Source: Bacteroides timonensis (GTDB taxonomy: Bacteria; Bacteroidota; Bacteroidia; Bacteroidales; Bacteroidaceae). Taken from it: 64,000 nucleotides of DNA. The notes under the pieces were generated by a model. The model was not told the origin of the DNA and searched no databases. It saw only the letters and a list, made by a program, of their open reading frames with translations. A program made the translations under genes and the position numbers. How positions within the stretch are numbered: position 1 is the stretch's first letter; each line of letters starts with the position of its first letter. The stretch lies in assembly GCF_000513195.1 (NCBI RefSeq), contig NZ_CBVI010000001.1, positions 248,001 through 312,000 of the forward strand, in the 5' to 3' direction. Shown here piece after piece: positions 38,026 through 47,285 of the stretch.

Positions 38026-38103
38026 TTGCGATTTAACTGCGTTCAAAAACAGCTTTTATTATTTTATTAATGTATAATGACTATTTACGATTTCTTTAGG
38101 AGA

Positions 38104-38111
38104 CAAAAGTA
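38104..38111 (-). promoter_or_regulatory. -7 box of the prenyltransferase/CPBP operon
   Basis: Minus strand TACTTTTG, a perfect TAnnTTTG match, giving a leader of about 75 nt. Confidence 0.6.
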
Positions 38112-38132
38112 CAAAATATCCTCACTTTTGAG

Positions 38133-38140
38133 TACTTTTG
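38133..38140 (+). promoter_or_regulatory. -7 box of the HAD hydrolase gene
   Basis: TACTTTTG followed by CATCC, perfect TAnnTTTG match, 23 bp before the ATG at 38164. Divergent with the box at 38104-38111. Confidence 0.65.
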
Positions 38141-38163
38141 CATCCAAGTAAAATAGAAATTAT

Positions 38164-38949
38164 ATGATTAAAGCCCTGTTTTTTGACATCGACGGCACTT
38201 TAGTGAGTTTTAATACCCATGCTATTCCCCAAACCACCATCGAAGCCATCGCCGCTGCCAAAGCCAAAGGCATTCGGATTTTTATCGCTACGGGACGCCC
38301 CGCAGTTATCATCAACAACCTTTCTGCCTTGCAGGACCGCGGATTAATAGACGGTTATATAACCATGAACGGCGGATATTGTTTCGTAGGCGAAGAAGTG
38401 ATTTACAAGAGCGCGATTCCCGCTGCTGACGTACAGACATTAGCACATATCTCCTCCGAACAGAATTTCCCCTGTATCTTTGTAGGCGAACATGATATCT
38501 GCGTCTGCCAGCCGGACGATATGGTGAAAAAGATATTCAACGATTATCTGAAAGTAGATGTGCTTCCCGTAAAGACACCTGAAGAAGCGATTCGCCGGGA
38601 GATCTTCCAGATGACACCGTTCATTACACTGGAGCAAGAGAAAGAGATTCTTCCCCAACTGCCGGACTGCGAATCCGGGCGTTGGTTTCCTGCTTTTGCC
38701 GATATCACCGCCAAAGGAAATACCAAACAAAAGGGTATCGACGAAATCATCAATCACTTCGGTATTCGCCTGGAAGAAACAATGGCATTTGGCGACGGAG
38801 GAAACGATGTAAGTATGCTGCGCCATGCCGCCATTGGAGTAGCAATGGGAAATGCCGTGGACGAAGTGAAGGAACATGCCAATTACATTACAACTTCGGT
38901 TGATGAAGATGGAGTAGCCAATGCACTTAAACATTTCTCCATTATATAG
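38164..38949 (+). CDS. Cof-type HAD-superfamily phosphatase
   Basis: 261 residues, usual length. HAD motif I FFDIDGTLVSF (nucleophile and acid Asp near 8 and 10), motif II ATGRP, motif III Lys in KGNTKQKGIDEI, motif IV AFGDGGNDVSMLRHAAIGVAMGNA. The C2 cap type and the last motif are those of Cof/YidA-like sugar-phosphate or FMN phosphatases. Cytoplasmic; the physiological substrate is not known. The helicase gene follows 42 bp later on the same strand. Confidence 0.92.
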   Translation: MIKALFFDIDGTLVSFNTHAIPQTTIEAIAAAKAKGIRIFIATGRPAVIINNLSALQDRGLIDGYITMNGGYCFVGEEVIYKSAIPAADVQTLAHISSEQNFPCIFVGEHDICVCQPDDMVKKIFNDYLKVDVLPVKTPEEAIRREIFQMTPFITLEQEKEILPQLPDCESGRWFPAFADITAKGNTKQKGIDEIINHFGIRLEETMAFGDGGNDVSMLRHAAIGVAMGNAVDEVKEHANYITTSVDEDGVANALKHFSII

Positions 38950-38991
38950 TCCTCTTTTTTATTACTAATTACTAATTACTAATTACTAATC

Positions 38992-41001
38992 TTGTCCCAA
39001 ACAGTAGATACCAACAACAAAGAGTTCCAGGATGCTCTGAGTCTCATACAATATACCCGCCAGTCCGTGTTTCTGACCGGAAAGGCGGGTACGGGTAAAT
39101 CTACCTTTCTGAGATATATCTGTGAGAATATAAAAAAGAAACATGTGGTACTGGCGCCTACCGGTATCGCCGCCATCAATGCCGGTGGCAGCACCCTGCA
39201 TAGTTTTTTCAAGCTACCGTTTCATCCTTTGCTTCCCGACGACCCGAATCTGAGTTTGCAGCGCGGACGCATTCACGAATTCTTCAGATACACCAAACCC
39301 CAACGAAAACTACTGGAAGAACTGGAACTCATTATTATCGATGAGATTTCCATGGTACGGGCAGATATTATTGACGCCGTAGACCGTATCCTGCGTGTCT
39401 ACTCACGCAACCTGCGCGAACCTTTCGGTGGGAAACAACTCTTGTTAGTAGGCGATGTTTTCCAGCTCGAACCTGTAGTGAAAGGCGATGAGCGGGAAAT
39501 CCTGAACCGCTTCTATCCTACTCCTTACTTTTTCTCTGCAAGGGTTTTCAACCAGATAGACCTTGTTTCCATTGAACTTGAAAAGGTCTATCGCCAAACA
39601 GACAAAGTCTTTGTCAGCGTTCTGGACCATATTCGCAGCAATACTGCCGGTGCCGCTGACCTGCAACTACTCAATACCCGCTACGGAACCGACATCGAAG
39701 AGAATGAGAAAGATATGTATATCACCCTCGCTACGCGTCGCGATAACGTAGATTATATCAATGACCGGAAACTGGCAGAACTGCCCGGAGACGCTGTTAC
39801 CTTCCGGGGAGAAGTCACTGGTGACTTTCCCGAAAGCAGTCTGCCCACTTCGCGTGAACTTGTACTGAAACCGGGTGCACAGGTCATATTTATCAAGAAT
39901 GATTTCGACCGCCGCTGGGTAAACGGCACTATCGGTGTAGTAAGTGGGTTCGATGAGATAGAAGAAACGCTCTACGTCATCACTGATGATGGGAAAGAAT
40001 GTGACGTCAAACCGGAGCATTGGAAAAACATTCGCTATAAATACAACGAAAAGAAAAAAGAAATTGAAGAAGAAGTGTTGGGCACCTTCTCCCAGTTTCC
40101 CGTACGATTAGCATGGGCTATCACCGTCCATAAAAGTCAGGGACTGACCTTTAGTCGTGTAGTCATCGATTTCACCGGCGGTGTATTTGCCGGTGGACAA
40201 GCGTACGTCGCCCTCAGCCGCTGCACCTCACTGGAAGGTATTCAACTAAAGAAACCTGTGAATCGGGCTGATATCTTTGTACGCCCGGAAATAGTGAATT
40301 TTGCCGAACGTTTCAATAACCGGCAGGCCATAGACCGAGCCCTGAAACAGGCGCAAGCTGACGTAGAATATGCTGCTGCAACCAAAGCATTCGATAAAGG
40401 AGATTTCGAAGTCTTCCTCAACCATTTCTTTAAAGCTATACACTCCCGATACGACATAGAAAAGCCTGTTATTCAACGCCTCATCCGTCGCAAGTTAGGT
40501 GTTATCAACAAGCTACGAGACAACAACGATCAACTAAAATCCCAAATGGCAGAGCAACAGAAACGGTTGCAAGCCTATGCACGTGAGTATTATCTGATGG
40601 GTAATGAGTCCATTACTCTTGCCCATGACTCTCGTGCCGCCATCGCCAACTACGACAAAGCGCTGGAACTTTATCCGGAATATACGGATGCATGGATACG
40701 TAAAGGCATCACCCTCTTCAATGACGGCAGATATCTTGAAGCGGAAGAATGCCTGACACGTGCCGTCAAACTACGTCCGGCTGAATTTAAAGCTGTTTAC
40801 AACCGGGGAAAATTACGTCTGAAACAGCAAGAAACCGAAGGCGCCATAGCTGATCTGGACAAAGCCACCACCCTGAAACCGGAGCATGCCGGAGCGCATG
40901 AACTTTTCGGAGATGCCCTGATGCAGGCAGGAAAAGAAGTAGAGGCAGCATTGCAGTGGCGACTGGCAGAAGAACTTCGAAAAAAATCATCCAAGAAATA
41001 A
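38992..41001 (+). CDS. Pif1/RecD-like superfamily 1 helicase with C-terminal TPR domain, TTG start
   Basis: 669 residues. The N-terminal motor has Walker A GKAGTGKSTFLRY (near residue 30-42), motif Ia APTGIAAINAGGSTLHSFF, Walker B LELIIIDEISMV, motif III LLVGDVFQLEPV, and C-terminal motifs WAITVHKSQGLTFSRV and AYVALSRCTSLEGI, all typical of Pif1-like 5'-3' DNA helicases. From about residue 510 come a coiled stretch and TPR repeats (AAIANYDKALELYPEYTDAW, LEAEECLTRAVKLRPAEFKA, GAIADLDKATTLKPEHAGAH), a fusion absent from classical Pif1. An in-frame stop at 38980-38982 and the lack of any ATG before Walker A make TTG at 38992 the likely start. Upstream lies a fourfold ATTACTA repeat with no clear ribosome site. 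Probable role: genome maintenance; the TPRs may bind a partner. Confidence 0.9.
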   Translation: MSQTVDTNNKEFQDALSLIQYTRQSVFLTGKAGTGKSTFLRYICENIKKKHVVLAPTGIAAINAGGSTLHSFFKLPFHPLLPDDPNLSLQRGRIHEFFRYTKPQRKLLEELELIIIDEISMVRADIIDAVDRILRVYSRNLREPFGGKQLLLVGDVFQLEPVVKGDEREILNRFYPTPYFFSARVFNQIDLVSIELEKVYRQTDKVFVSVLDHIRSNTAGAADLQLLNTRYGTDIEENEKDMYITLATRRDNVDYINDRKLAELPGDAVTFRGEVTGDFPESSLPTSRELVLKPGAQVIFIKNDFDRRWVNGTIGVVSGFDEIEETLYVITDDGKECDVKPEHWKNIRYKYNEKKKEIEEEVLGTFSQFPVRLAWAITVHKSQGLTFSRVVIDFTGGVFAGGQAYVALSRCTSLEGIQLKKPVNRADIFVRPEIVNFAERFNNRQAIDRALKQAQADVEYAAATKAFDKGDFEVFLNHFFKAIHSRYDIEKPVIQRLIRRKLGVINKLRDNNDQLKSQMAEQQKRLQAYAREYYLMGNESITLAHDSRAAIANYDKALELYPEYTDAWIRKGITLFNDGRYLEAEECLTRAVKLRPAEFKAVYNRGKLRLKQQETEGAIADLDKATTLKPEHAGAHELFGDALMQAGKEVEAALQWRLAEELRKKSSKK

Positions 41002-41011
41002 GCCACACTTA

Positions 41012-41043
41012 TTTGAGAATAAGAAACTTATTCCCTACTTTTG
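41012..41043 (+). promoter_or_regulatory. Promoter of the YciO-like gene
   Basis: TTTG at 41012-41015 and TACTTTTG at 41036-41043, 20 bp apart, fit the Bacteroides -33/-7 pair. A perfect 7-bp inverted repeat (GAATAAG aaa CTTATTC, 41017-41033) lies between them and could be an operator or the helicase terminator. Confidence 0.65.
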
Positions 41044-41074
41044 TGTCATTATATATAGACTAATTATCAGCCCT

Positions 41075-41689
41075 ATGCTTCTGAAACTTTACGAAAAGAA
41101 CAATAATCCACAAGACCTGCAACAGGTAGTGGATATTTTGAATGACGGTGGCCTCATCATCTATCCCACTGATACCATGTACGCCATTGGTTGCCATGGG
41201 CTGAAAGAACGTGCCATCGAACGTATCTGCCGTATCAAAGAGATAGATCCGCGCAAGAATAACCTTTCCATTATTTGCTATGATTTAAGTAGCATCAGCG
41301 AATATGCAAAGGTAGATAACAATACGTTCAAACTGATGAAACGCAACCTGCCCGGTGCTTTCACTTTCATCCTGAACGGAACTACCCGCCTGCCAAAGAT
41401 TTTCCGTAATCGAAAAGAAGTAGGTATCCGTATGCCCGACAATGCCATTATCCAGGAAATAGCCCGTATTCTGGACGCTCCCATCATGACTACCACTCTT
41501 CCTCACGAAGCGCACGAAGATATAGAATACTGCACCGATCCGGAATTGATTGATGAAAAATTCGGCGACCTTGTCGATCTGGTTATTGACGGTGGCATCG
41601 GTGGTACAGAATCTTCTACCATTGTAGACTGCACAAGTGGAGAAATTGAAGTTATCCGTCAGGGAAAAGGCTGGTTGAATGAAGGATAA
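41075..41689 (+). CDS. Sua5/YciO/YrdC-family protein, YciO-like
   Basis: 204 residues. YrdC-fold marks: GGLIIYPTDTMYAIGC at the start, RICRIKEIDPRKNNLSIIC in the position of the family's nucleotide-binding KxR...SxN motif, and ESSTIVDCTSGEIEVIRQG near the end. Sua5/TsaC members make threonylcarbamoyl-AMP for the tRNA t6A modification. The length and lack of a C-terminal Sua5 domain fit the YciO branch, whose role is less clear, so it may not be the main t6A enzyme. Followed 51 bp later by a permease gene. Confidence 0.88.
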   Translation: MLLKLYEKNNNPQDLQQVVDILNDGGLIIYPTDTMYAIGCHGLKERAIERICRIKEIDPRKNNLSIICYDLSSISEYAKVDNNTFKLMKRNLPGAFTFILNGTTRLPKIFRNRKEVGIRMPDNAIIQEIARILDAPIMTTTLPHEAHEDIEYCTDPELIDEKFGDLVDLVIDGGIGGTESSTIVDCTSGEIEVIRQGKGWLNEG

Positions 41690-41740
41690 CCAACCAAATG
41701 CCCACTTTGTTTGTTTCTTATAGAAAACAGCAAAAAGGAT

Positions 41741-42751
41741 ATGAGTACAAAAGAACAATACTGGAAATATTCACTAATCACTATAATCATCGGGCTGGGT
41801 ATAATCCTGTTCCTACAAATTACTCCCTTTCTGGGCGGTTTATTAGGTGCATTAACCATCTATATCCTGGTCAGAAGACAGATGATACATCTGACCGACA
41901 AACGGAAGATGAAACGAAGTGTGGCTGCAACCCTTATTACTACCGAAGCCATCCTCTTCTTTCTGGTTCCTTTGGCGCTGGCAGTCTGGTTATTAGTCAG
42001 CAAATTGCAGGATATCAATCTGGATCCGCAGAGTATCATTGCCCCGATTGAAAGTGCAGCAAATATCATCAAGGAAAAAACCGGTTATGACGTACTGGGC
42101 AAGGATACCACTTCCTTTATTATCTCCGCACTTCCTGCCATAGGGCAATTCGTCATGGGCAGTATCAGTAGTTTTGCGGTCAACCTTTTCGTTCTGGTAT
42201 TCGTGCTCTACTTTATGCTGATAGGCGGACAGAGGATGGAGAAATACATCAGCGAAATACTTCCTTTCAGTGAAGCCAATACAGAACATGTAGTGCACGA
42301 CATCAAGATGATTGTCCACTCCAACGCTGTCGGTATTCCTTTGCTGGCAATCATACAAGGTGGAGTAGCCATGATCGGTTACTGGTTCTTTGATGTACCG
42401 GACATTCTGCTTACAGGATTCCTTACCTGCCTTGCAACGGTCATCCCCATGGTAGGTACAGCACTGGTATGGTTCCCGATTGCCGTTTATATGGCCTTAT
42501 CCGGTGACTGGTTCAATGGTATCGGGTTAGCGATATTCGGAACACTGATCATCTCTCAGCTCGACAACCTGATACGTTTCATTCTGCAAAAGAAAATGGC
42601 TGATATACATCCGCTTATCACAATATTCGGGGTCGTCATCGGTCTTTCTCTATTCGGTTTTATGGGGGTCATCTTCGGACCGCTATTACTCTCGCTGTTC
42701 TTCCTTTTTGTGGATATGTTCAAGAGGGAATATCTGGATGGAAAGAAATAA
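41741..42751 (+). CDS. AI-2E-family transporter (PerM-like permease)
   Basis: 336 residues from the ATG at 41741, preceded by AAAAAGGAT as ribosome site; the frame extends upstream only to a TTG. Multi-spanning inner-membrane protein: helices near the N-terminus (LITIIIGLGIILFLQITPFLGG, AATLITTEAILFFLVPLALA), a long soluble middle, then IPLLAIIQGGVAMIGYWFF, GFLTCLATVIPMVG and GVVIGLSLFGFMGVIFGPLL, the family signature end. Members are thought to export small solutes or act as Na+/H+ antiporters; AI-2 export holds only for some. Its stop is 5 bp from the convergent sialidase stop. Confidence 0.9.
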   Translation: MSTKEQYWKYSLITIIIGLGIILFLQITPFLGGLLGALTIYILVRRQMIHLTDKRKMKRSVAATLITTEAILFFLVPLALAVWLLVSKLQDINLDPQSIIAPIESAANIIKEKTGYDVLGKDTTSFIISALPAIGQFVMGSISSFAVNLFVLVFVLYFMLIGGQRMEKYISEILPFSEANTEHVVHDIKMIVHSNAVGIPLLAIIQGGVAMIGYWFFDVPDILLTGFLTCLATVIPMVGTALVWFPIAVYMALSGDWFNGIGLAIFGTLIISQLDNLIRFILQKKMADIHPLITIFGVVIGLSLFGFMGVIFGPLLLSLFFLFVDMFKREYLDGKK

Positions 42752-42756
42752 GGCTA

Positions 42757-44391
42757 TTAATTCACAACATCTTTCAATTTTATTGCCTGAAACGTAATAT
42801 GAGCTACACTGCTCTCATAAAGAATACCAATAGTTTCTTTATCGATCATGCTGAGACAAGTGTATCCCCAGTTATTGCCCTCATCCAACAAAAGCTGATG
42901 CTCCGGAAGCCAGGTGATGCCACCGTCCAGACTTATTTTTATAGTAATATCACGACGCCCCTTCGTTGTATTGGGGTTAGAGAAGATAAGCAAGTCCCGA
43001 TTCAAGACATTATCTTTCGCTTTTACACTTATCAGACTTGCCATACAAACCGGTTCTTGCAATGCTTTGCGTGAAGATTCATGTTCGGTCCATGACTTAC
43101 CTAAATCTTTCGTAATTGCTACGGCACGGCTACCGCCCCGGTTATCACGCATATTCAACATCAGTACACCCGACTCAACCTCAGCAACCTGTGCTTCTGT
43201 AGTATTTGTACGGGCATAATTATGCATTCTCCAACTTTTTCCTCTATCCTTGCTATACATGATACCTGCATTCGGCACACGGGTGGAGTCTATGAACTGC
43301 GTGGGAAAAACCAAAGTACCATCCTCCATCGTTATTCCCCGTCCGGGACCTTGCAACAGAAAATACCAGGAAGGATCTTTCACTTGCTCTGTTATATTTA
43401 TAGGCTCTGACCATGTTTTACCATCATCTGTACTTTTCGCCAAAACAAGCTGCGCAGTGTGGTTTATATCCATCCCCGGATGCGAACTCCACCAGGCACG
43501 CTGATTTCCCATGCCATGAGTCCAGGCAGCAACGATCCACACATTATTGGTTTTCGTATCTACCAATATGGCAGGGTCTCCCACTCCATTTTGAGCCGAA
43601 GGCAATCCGGCCGTTTCACCAAAAGCCAGAGGCAGGCGCATCTTTTCCCATGTTTTCCCACCATCTGTGCTGCGGCTCAACCCTATATCTATATGTTCCT
43701 GTAAATCGACGCTGCTATTATAACGCACATCATATACACCCAATAAAGTTCCTTTGTTTGTAGTCACCAAGCCCGGAATACGATATGCCGCCGAATTGTC
43801 ATCACCGGCATGGCGCACGCCCACTCCCATCCGATGCTCAATACCTTGCCGGAAGACGATATCCAAAAGTGCTTTCTTACCATCCAGAGTAGCGGAAGTC
43901 ACAACCGCCATTACCTTAGTATCCAACGCAGTTTCCGGCTTCATCCGCAAACTAATCCAAAAGAAATTAATACCGGGAAATAGTTTCTGGTTAGCGACAA
44001 GAACAACACGATTCTGCGGATTAGCAACTTCCGCTTTTTGTATGGAATAAGAAGGGTTAGCCGCCAGAGTCTTCCCAGGCGTATGACTTGAAATGTATTC
44101 TACAGGGGCAAAACGTTCCTTCCTCTTATCCTGTAATGCTTCCGTACCACTATAATAAAGTTTCACAGACTGGATTGCGGACAGGTTCGTATCCTTTCCA
44201 AAATCCAAAACGATCTCATCCAACACTTTGCTCTCCTTTGCGTCCAGGCGCAAACAGAACAAAACATTATCCGCCCTTTCTATCAGAACAGGAATCTGTG
44301 TCTCCCGAACAAAAATTGTATCCGCAGCACGGACAACTGGAACTGAACACAGTAAACAGAATAATAAAAACAGGATTGCCGGCTTCTTCAT
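42757..44391 (-). CDS. nanH: Exo-alpha-sialidase, glycoside hydrolase family 33
   Basis: 544 residues, secreted (signal MKKPAILFLLFCLLCSVPVVRAA). A roughly 180-residue N-terminal beta domain, as in Bacteroides NanH, precedes the six-bladed propeller. Active-site marks: AAYRIPGLVTT with the first Arg of the triad, five Asp boxes (STDGGKTW, STDDGKTW, SKDRGKSW, TKDLGKSW, SLDGGITW), and a Glu/Tyr/Arg-rich remainder (DNRGGSRA, IGILYESS with the C-terminal Glu). It releases sialic acid from host glycans in the periplasm or at the surface. No nanL/nanE/nanT genes are adjacent, but nagB follows upstream on the same strand, fitting amino-sugar use. A perfect -7 box at 44427-44434 serves it. Confidence 0.95.
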   Translation of the reverse strand: MKKPAILFLLFCLLCSVPVVRAADTIFVRETQIPVLIERADNVLFCLRLDAKESKVLDEIVLDFGKDTNLSAIQSVKLYYSGTEALQDKRKERFAPVEYISSHTPGKTLAANPSYSIQKAEVANPQNRVVLVANQKLFPGINFFWISLRMKPETALDTKVMAVVTSATLDGKKALLDIVFRQGIEHRMGVGVRHAGDDNSAAYRIPGLVTTNKGTLLGVYDVRYNSSVDLQEHIDIGLSRSTDGGKTWEKMRLPLAFGETAGLPSAQNGVGDPAILVDTKTNNVWIVAAWTHGMGNQRAWWSSHPGMDINHTAQLVLAKSTDDGKTWSEPINITEQVKDPSWYFLLQGPGRGITMEDGTLVFPTQFIDSTRVPNAGIMYSKDRGKSWRMHNYARTNTTEAQVAEVESGVLMLNMRDNRGGSRAVAITKDLGKSWTEHESSRKALQEPVCMASLISVKAKDNVLNRDLLIFSNPNTTKGRRDITIKISLDGGITWLPEHQLLLDEGNNWGYTCLSMIDKETIGILYESSVAHITFQAIKLKDVVN

Positions 44392-44426
44392 AATATTAGA
44401 TCAAGTTAATAGCGTGTTATTGGTTA

Positions 44427-44434
44427 CAAAGATA
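44427..44434 (-). promoter_or_regulatory. -7 promoter box of nanH
   Basis: Minus strand TATCTTTG, perfect TAnnTTTG match, 35 bp before the nanH start, so nanH has its own promoter. Confidence 0.65.
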
Positions 44435-44438
44435 ACAT

Positions 44439-45077
44439 TCAATAATAAAAATCCCATATTTGCCGCCGTAAAGTATTCTTTTTATCTGCTTCTCCCCCCA
44501 ACATCCCCTTTTCTTGAAGTTGATAAAGTCTCTCCAATAGAATCACGACTTGCTTTTCACAAATATGCATATCACAAACTTCTTTAATCCAGTCCACTGT
44601 TTCCTCAAAAACAGCAACAGAAGAAAGACAGAGTACTTTTTGTTTTTCCGGCTTCCGAAGCATATCAGCCAAAAATGACAGGATTTTGGAGACCATCTTT
44701 TTACTGCGACCATGAAGGCGGGATTTCGGGTTCTTTAAGCGTAGCAGAAAATATTCTCCAATCCATAAGGAAGCAATAAATGCTTCCGGAGAAGGTTGCT
44801 TCAAACCTTTCCAAAATTTAATCAGAAAGGTATCTACCTCTTCCAATATTCCATCCGTATCATCATCTATATAAAATCTGTGGGCAAGACATTCTATTAC
44901 ACATCCCAATTTAGCCGCACAAATCCCATTTCTGGTATCACTGACTACTTTTTCCGCTTCCCTTAAAAAGTTAAAAGCATTATCCTCTTCTATGCGATCA
45001 TCGTACAATCGAAATTGACGGAACAGCGAAAGGGAATGGCATAGCAGGTCGTCGTAAGGGCAATCTATATCATTCAT
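44439..45077 (-). CDS. Hypothetical protein, predicted all-alpha, cytoplasmic
   Basis: 212 residues from the ATG at 45077 (MNDIDCPYDDLL); the frame extends upstream only to a GTG at 45110. I do not recognise the family. It has no signal peptide or membrane segment and reads as amphipathic helices (NAFNFLREAEKVVSDT, ILEEVDTFLIKFWKGL, CEKQVVILLERLYQLQEKG), with a basic stretch NPKSRLHGRSKKMVSK in the middle and aromatic end IWDFYY. Cys residues are frequent (about nine). It lies between nagB and nanH on the same strand; 83 bp separate it from nagB, so it could be co-transcribed. A small regulator or helical adaptor is possible, but no function is supported. Confidence 0.7.
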   Translation of the reverse strand: MNDIDCPYDDLLCHSLSLFRQFRLYDDRIEEDNAFNFLREAEKVVSDTRNGICAAKLGCVIECLAHRFYIDDDTDGILEEVDTFLIKFWKGLKQPSPEAFIASLWIGEYFLLRLKNPKSRLHGRSKKMVSKILSFLADMLRKPEKQKVLCLSSVAVFEETVDWIKEVCDMHICEKQVVILLERLYQLQEKGMLGGEADKKNTLRRQIWDFYY

Positions 45078-45160
45078 AGAAAACGACTTATTGCGCAGCC
45101 CGCTTCGCACCTACTTAGTGGAAACGAACTGCGCAAATTACCTTTATACAAGCCGTATAT

Positions 45161-45973
45161 TTACTTCAGCAAAGAAGCCGGATCCAAATGGTCAGCTTCT
45201 ATATCTTTAAAATAGCGGTATGTGCCTACTTTCAGTTCAAAAGTGGCTGCATCATCAGCTACAATGATACCCTTCTCATGCATCTGCAAAGCACTGATGG
45301 TCCACATCTGATTGATAGAACCTTCTACTGCATGATAGAGCGCGCGAGCTTTATTATGTCCGTTCACAATAATCATCACTTCCTTGGCAGAAAGCACTGT
45401 ACCTACACCAACAGTCAATGCCGTTTTGGGCACTTTGTTTACATCATTGTCAAAGAAACGGGAATTGGCGATAATCGTATCAGTCGTCAAGGTCTTCTGA
45501 CGTGTGCGGGAAGACAGAGAAGAACCCGGTTCATTGAAGGCAATGTGTCCGTCAGGACCAATACCACCCATAAACAGGTCGATACCGCCGTAAGACTTGA
45601 TTTTTTCTTCGTAACGGGCACATTCAGCATCCAGGTCGGCCGCATTCCCGTTCAGGATATTGGTATTCTCCGGTTTGATGTCGATATGGTTGAAGAAGTT
45701 GTTCCACATGAAAGAGTAGTAGCTTTCCGGATGTTCTTTGGGCAGACCCACATACTCATCCATATTAAAAGTAACCACGTTCTGGAAAGAAATAATTCCT
45801 TTCTTATTCAGGTCTATCAACTCCTTGTACATGCCGAGCGGTGACGAACCGGTAGGGCAACCCAGAACAAACGGTTTTTCAGGCGTCGGATTAGCGGCCT
45901 TAATTTTAGCGGCTACGTAATGAGCAGCCCACTTGGATACGGATTGATAATCCGGTTGAATGATTAATCTCAT
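45161..45973 (-). CDS. nagB: Glucosamine-6-phosphate deaminase
   Basis: 270 residues, the E. coli NagB length. Converts glucosamine-6-phosphate to fructose-6-phosphate and ammonia. Marks: [17 protein letters not shown] (phosphate loop), [10 protein letters not shown] with the catalytic Asp near 72, [38 protein letters not shown] with the catalytic His near 143 and Glu, and [20 protein letters not shown]. Allosteric-site Arg/Lys residues at the end also look present. It follows the flavodiiron gene by 52 bp. Links with the sialidase and with host amino-sugar catabolism are plausible. Confidence 0.97.
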   Translation of the reverse strand: MRLIIQPDYQSVSKWAAHYVAAKIKAANPTPEKPFVLGCPTGSSPLGMYKELIDLNKKGIISFQNVVTFNMDEYVGLPKEHPESYYSFMWNNFFNHIDIKPENTNILNGNAADLDAECARYEEKIKSYGGIDLFMGGIGPDGHIAFNEPGSSLSSRTRQKTLTTDTIIANSRFFDNDVNKVPKTALTVGVGTVLSAKEVMIIVNGHNKARALYHAVEGSINQMWTISALQMHEKGIIVADDAATFELKVGTYRYFKDIEADHLDPASLLK

Positions 45974-46025
45974 TGTGATTGTTTTTTATCAGGTTAATAA
46001 ATTAGGGGTATCTTATCAAGAATTA

Positions 46026-47225
46026 CTATTCCCTGTCCTTCTTCAGGCGTTCAGCCATAGAACGTGCCAGGTGTTCGCATTGTTCGTAAGTGATGTCCTT
46101 CATCGCTTGCTTCATCTCTACAGGGTCGGCTATAATTTCAAACTTGCTCTTCTCGGCAAACTCAGCCATACGCTTCACCGCAGCACCCGCCCACGTGAAC
46201 GATCCGAAGTAACCCAGATAGCGGCCTTTAACTTCGCGTATCAGTATTTTGGAAAGCAGGGACTCGATATCCGGATAAATCTGATTGCTGTAAGTGGGAC
46301 TACCAATAATCAGACCACGGTATTTGAAGATATCTGCAATGATATAGGAAGGATTGCTTTTGCTGACGTTGTGCATCACGATATTCTTGATGCCCTGTGC
46401 AGATAGCTCCGCTGCGATGGCTTCCGCCATTTGCTCTGTATGGCCATACATGGAACCGTAAGCTATCACCACTCCTTCATCGGCAGCATAGCGACTTAGT
46501 TTATCGTAAATGCCTATTACTTTACTTATATACTCTGTCCAAACAGGTCCATGGGTAGAGCAGATGGTCGTGATGTGCAATCCTCCCAATTTCTGCAAAG
46601 CCTTCTGTACCGGAGAACCGTATTTACCAACGATATTGGAGTAATAGCGCACCATTTCATCCCAATAACGATCCGTATTGATACGGGTATCAAGGAAACC
46701 ACCGTCCAACGTACCGAAACATCCGAAACCATCGCCGGAGAACAGTACACCTTCCGTTTCGTCAAAAGTCATCATAGTTTCGGGCCAGTGCACCATCGGT
46801 GTCAGGTAGAAACGCAGTTTGTGATGTCCCAATGCCAGGAAATCGTCGTCTTTTACAACGTATTGTTCGCCTGTCACACCATAGTAACCTTCAATCATAC
46901 CGAAGGTTTGCTTGTTACCGACAATGACAATATCGGGATAATGTTGTTTAATAAGGCGGATCGAACCGGAATGGTCGGGCTCCATGTGGTTAATGATGAG
47001 ATACTGGATAGGACGTTCGCCAATAATACTTTTTATTTTACGAAGATATACTTCGAAATAACAAGCATCTACCGTATCAATCAAAGCCACTGTTTCGTCG
47101 TCTATCAGGTAAGAGTTATAAGACACTCCATAAGGTAGTGGCCACAAGCCTTCAAACAGGTGCTTGTTACGGTCATTTACTCCTACATAGTGTATTTTTC
47201 CTTTTATCATAGTCTTCTGGTTCAT
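46026..47225 (-). CDS. FprA-family flavodiiron protein
   Basis: 399 residues. Beta-lactamase-like diiron domain (1-250) followed by a flavodoxin domain (250-399). Diiron ligands: HMEPDHSGS (His-x-Glu-x-Asp-His near 80), MVHWPETMMTF and LFSGDGFGCFG, and the later ICSTHGPVW. Flavodoxin P-loop: VIAYGSMYGHTEQMAEAIA for FMN. Flavodiiron proteins reduce O2 or NO to water or N2O in the cytoplasm of anaerobes, a defence against oxidative or nitrosative stress. No rubredoxin domain is fused. A -7 box is at 47267-47274; AAAGAAG precedes the ATG. Confidence 0.95.
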   Translation of the reverse strand: MNQKTMIKGKIHYVGVNDRNKHLFEGLWPLPYGVSYNSYLIDDETVALIDTVDACYFEVYLRKIKSIIGERPIQYLIINHMEPDHSGSIRLIKQHYPDIVIVGNKQTFGMIEGYYGVTGEQYVVKDDDFLALGHHKLRFYLTPMVHWPETMMTFDETEGVLFSGDGFGCFGTLDGGFLDTRINTDRYWDEMVRYYSNIVGKYGSPVQKALQKLGGLHITTICSTHGPVWTEYISKVIGIYDKLSRYAADEGVVIAYGSMYGHTEQMAEAIAAELSAQGIKNIVMHNVSKSNPSYIIADIFKYRGLIIGSPTYSNQIYPDIESLLSKILIREVKGRYLGYFGSFTWAGAAVKRMAEFAEKSKFEIIADPVEMKQAMKDITYEQCEHLARSMAERLKKDRE

Positions 47226-47266
47226 AAAACTTCTTTATTTAGATTGATTCTATATTCAAACAGCCG

Positions 47267-47274
47267 CAAAAATA
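47267..47274 (-). promoter_or_regulatory. -7 box of the flavodiiron gene
   Basis: Minus strand TATTTTTG followed by CGGC, a TAnnTTTG match about 42 bp before the start. Confidence 0.5.
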
Positions 47275-47285
47275 AGTTTTTTTTC

